Origin: Melanopsichium pennsylvanicum
Taxonomy: Eukaryota; Basidiomycota; Ustilaginomycetes; Ustilaginales
Direction: 5' to 3'
DNA: 64,000 nt
NCBI GenBank assembly: GCA_900208305.1
Contig: OAPG01000003.1
Span: forward strand, 806,001-870,000
Positions within the stretch are counted from its first letter, which is position 1; every line of letters starts with the position of its first letter. A program made the translations under genes and the position numbers. The notes below the pieces were generated by a model. The model saw only the letters and a list, made by a program, of their open reading frames with translations. It searched no databases and had not been told where the DNA came from. Shown piece after piece: positions 61,758 to 64,000 of the stretch.

Positions 61758-62375
61758 GGTAAAGTGAATCTCAAACTCTCGAACACTGTTGATGCGTAAG
61801 TGTAGCTTGTGGAGAGTGTTTGCGTCTACGATAATCGCAATTATGATGATGATGATGAGAGGAACGGTGAGAGCCGAGTGTTGGGATCCAATCACAGAAT
61901 GAGGGTCTGAGATTGGACGCCGCAAAAACCGATTTTTGGTCTCTGTTGGCGCGTGCAGAGTGCGGCGTACAGTACAGTGTCCATGTCGGTCAAGTTTGTT
62001 ATATATATATTATCGCATTCGCTGCAGCAACGCAAGGCTGTCCACAGCCCATGTTGGTTGGATTTGAATGCCCTGTATTCTCTCATCTTTGCTCCTATCC
62101 TTCATGCACTCAATGTGTCACTCAAGCTCCTGCTTCACGTATGCTTCACCGGCATCTTACGAGCAATGACTCAAGTCTCTGAGCGCTTCAGTCTGGTCAA
62201 ATAGCAGTACATGATCCAATGGAGAGCATTGGAAGCAAGGTAAAATGCATCAAAGAGAACATGCAATGAACAAATGCGAGTCTTTTTTTCTCCTGCGATT
62301 GAGCTGGGTATATGAAGTTCAAGCTGTGCAACCAAATGCAAGTGTCAAGAGACGATGCCGAGACAAGACAGTCCA
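61758..62375. other. spacer kinase / ASE1
   Basis: 618 bp. Upstream of the kinase and downstream of ASE1. Contains GTACAGTACAGTG at ~61968 and an ATATATATAT element at ~62002. No gene recognised. Confidence 0.35.
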
Positions 62376-64000
62376 TCACGCGGCCAATGCTGCATGTTGA
62401 AAGTGCGATTCAGGTTCAGCCTCACCGACGATCTCCCAATTACTACTGCCGCTTCTCGGCAACCCCACCATCTCCTCCTCCGCCCCCTCTTCTACTTCAA
62501 AGCCTTCTTCCAAATCGGCACCTGCTATTCTCAATCCATCTTTCCATCCCATCACCCTCTCAGAGCCACCATCACCATCTGCCTGGTTCACAATATTGTC
62601 GCTACTCGATACATTCCTGATACTGCAAATTCCCAAATCTCTTCCCTTGTCTCCTAATCTCGCTTTGCCTTGTGCACTTGTAGCTGCGAGATTCGCGAGA
62701 CATGCTTCTAACGACATGCTCGGTGCCCTCCTCGTGATTTTGGCTCTTGGCTCCCCCACAGGTTTTGTCGCTGGATGTACTACCGTGGTGATATCCGTAT
62801 GGATCGAGCTGGTAGCAGAGATGCAGGATACGTCTCGGTGCGAGTGTGTGGGTTGTTGTCCTGCGGCGGGCCATCGAGGAGGACCCATCTCGCCCCACTT
62901 ACTTGCCCTGCCTGGCGAGATCGCGGATGTGCCAGCACGACACAAATCTGTTCCCACCCTGCCTCCGACGACGGTTGAATTGCAAGCAACTTTTGCCACC
63001 AGAGAAGGTCGTGGGCGAAAGCTTTCCCTCTGAGCTTTCACTCGCGCAGCGCCCAATCCAGCAGTGGAAGTGGTCGTGTTTCGGTATCCGTGCGCCGAAG
63101 CATAGCCTGCAGTTGCCCCTCCAAATGGTTTAGGTGCGAGATGGGGTGATGGGCCTGGGATGCGTGACGGGCTGCCGCCGCCAGCTGCGTACGATGCAGA
63201 GCTCGCTGTCCTGTAGTTGCCACCCATGGAAGATGCCGGGCGAGACACACTGGCCGCACCATATTGTGCCACTTTGGAGGCGGCAGACACGGGGACCCGA
63301 GCAGTGGAAGCCACGCGAGATACGGATGCTGACACAGCGCCTTGTCTAACAGATGGGGTACGACTGGATGGCGCTGCTACCGTTGCTGGTGCTGCTGCGA
63401 TGCGCGGCTTCTTAATTGTGCCCTGAGCAGGGGTTGCCAGAGAGCGCATCGGCGTGGCTGATACGTTGCGGTTGCTGGAGGCAGAAGGAACAAGCGGTCC
63501 ACGTCGAACACTTGCTGGGGCACTCGCTGGCGGTACAGCAGAAGTACCAGACATTGTCCTTGTCCTCTTTCGATTAGCGTTCTCTTTCGATCCTTCAACT
63601 TGATCCATAAGCTCGTCGAGGTAGCGCACGCCATTGATGGTGAATGGCTCTCCATGTTCCTCCTCCCAGGCAGGGATAACTTTGAGTAATTCTGCTTCGA
63701 TCTTTGGTTTCTGAATCTTTACCCGCTTTCGCATTTTCTCCTCACGCAGCAATCGGCCAGGATCGCCCCTATTCGATCTGCCAAGTAGACGAGAACCGTC
63801 CGACGCAGATTCATCCAGTTGCCTAGCTTCGTCGAGCAGCTCTTTGTACCTGCCAATGACCTTGAGCACGGGCGCCTTGACACGGACTTGTTCGGTGAGC
63901 AGATCAATCATCTGCTCGTGGCTTGCTAGGATCTCATCTGTCGGCAACGGTTCGTCCATGTTCGGACCCGCATCTCCCGAGACATCGATGAAAAAAGATG
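62376..64000 (-). CDS. ASE1: ASE1/PRC1-family microtubule bundler (3' part, cut by window edge)
   Basis: Spindle-midzone antiparallel microtubule crosslinker. The frame stays open to the right edge (upstream residues SFFIDVSGDAGPN precede the first Met at 63959), so the dimerisation and rod regions lie outside. The visible ~541 residues start with the end of the spectrin-like microtubule-binding domain (EILASHEQMIDLLTEQ, VLKVIGRYKELLDEA, GRLLREEKMRKRVKIQKPKI, VIPAWEEEHGEPFTINGVRY). A long Ser/Ala/Pro/Arg-rich basic tail of ~400 residues follows. Such tails add electrostatic microtubule contacts and carry CDK sites in this family (inference). Stop TGA at 62376-62378. Confidence 0.82.
   Translation of the reverse strand, partial: SFFIDVSGDAGPNMDEPLPTDEILASHEQMIDLLTEQVRVKAPVLKVIGRYKELLDEARQLDESASDGSRLLGRSNRGDPGRLLREEKMRKRVKIQKPKIEAELLKVIPAWEEEHGEPFTINGVRYLDELMDQVEGSKENANRKRTRTMSGTSAVPPASAPASVRRGPLVPSASSNRNVSATPMRSLATPAQGTIKKPRIAAAPATVAAPSSRTPSVRQGAVSASVSRVASTARVPVSAASKVAQYGAASVSRPASSMGGNYRTASSASYAAGGGSPSRIPGPSPHLAPKPFGGATAGYASAHGYRNTTTSTAGLGAARVKAQRESFRPRPSLVAKVACNSTVVGGRVGTDLCRAGTSAISPGRASKWGEMGPPRWPAAGQQPTHSHRDVSCISATSSIHTDITTVVHPATKPVGEPRAKITRRAPSMSLEACLANLAATSAQGKARLGDKGRDLGICSIRNVSSSDNIVNQADGDGGSERVMGWKDGLRIAGADLEEGFEVEEGAEEEMVGLPRSGSSNWEIVGEAEPESHFQHAALAA

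Noticed and set aside
1..64000. CRISPR arrays, prophage, insertion sequences or bacterial-type operons
   Set aside because: None seen; spliced genes and gene content are eukaryotic (fungal nuclear).

Overview
The window looks like nuclear chromosomal DNA of a basidiomycete yeast or smut fungus (Ustilaginales type). Genes are dense, mostly single-exon and lie on both strands. The few introns I could place are short (about 68-112 bp), GT-AG, with donors such as GTAAGT, GTGAGT or GTCAGT. Gene content is fungal throughout: DBP3, MET14, HOM6, riboflavin synthase, CDT2, BUD22, ASE1, GEP4, PDK-type kinase. Species assignment is inference; no rRNA or other species marker is present.

Layout. 1-9.8 kb: 5' part of a DBP3 RNA helicase (runs off the left edge), an MBOAT/wax-synthase-like membrane protein, DPH7 (diphthamide pathway), CDT2 and a methionine-R-sulfoxide reductase. 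9.9-19.6 kb: a three-exon mitochondrial HTD2-like dehydratase, APS kinase MET14, a small secreted GPI-type protein, a mitochondrial-looking unknown and a cytochrome P450. 20-25.2 kb: a decayed DUF1479 gene carrying a 31-base poly-T run, and a class-3 (diacylglycerol) lipase. 25.9-27.8 kb: a phosphopento/phosphoglucomutase.

28.6-35.2 kb is the most interesting part. It is an N-acetylglucosamine catabolic cluster with an animal-type GlcNAc kinase and a complete two-exon GlcNAc-6-phosphate deacetylase. Between them is a glucosamine-6-phosphate deaminase gene that has lost its whole catalytic middle, so only the N- and C-terminal ends remain, in different frames. A broken Zn2Cys6/fungal-MHR-like regulator relic flanks the kinase. 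The last step of the pathway is therefore dead at this locus.

35.5-46.5 kb: a Baeyer-Villiger type monooxygenase, a single-pass membrane protein, a fragmented unknown locus, a dienelactone hydrolase with an optional mitochondrial presequence, and a GMC oxidoreductase, separated by long spacers. One spacer has a dense cluster of TACAGTA-type palindromic words. 48-64 kb: BUD22, HOM6, riboflavin synthase, two overlapping unknown genes, a six-cysteine candidate effector, a WKF-domain nucleolar protein, a GEP4 phosphatase with a long unexpected C-terminal extension, an unusually large PDK/BCKDK-family mitochondrial kinase, and the 3' part of ASE1/PRC1 (runs off the right edge).

No tRNA, rRNA, CRISPR or intact transposon was recognised. 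Spacers above 300 bp are listed with what they hold.
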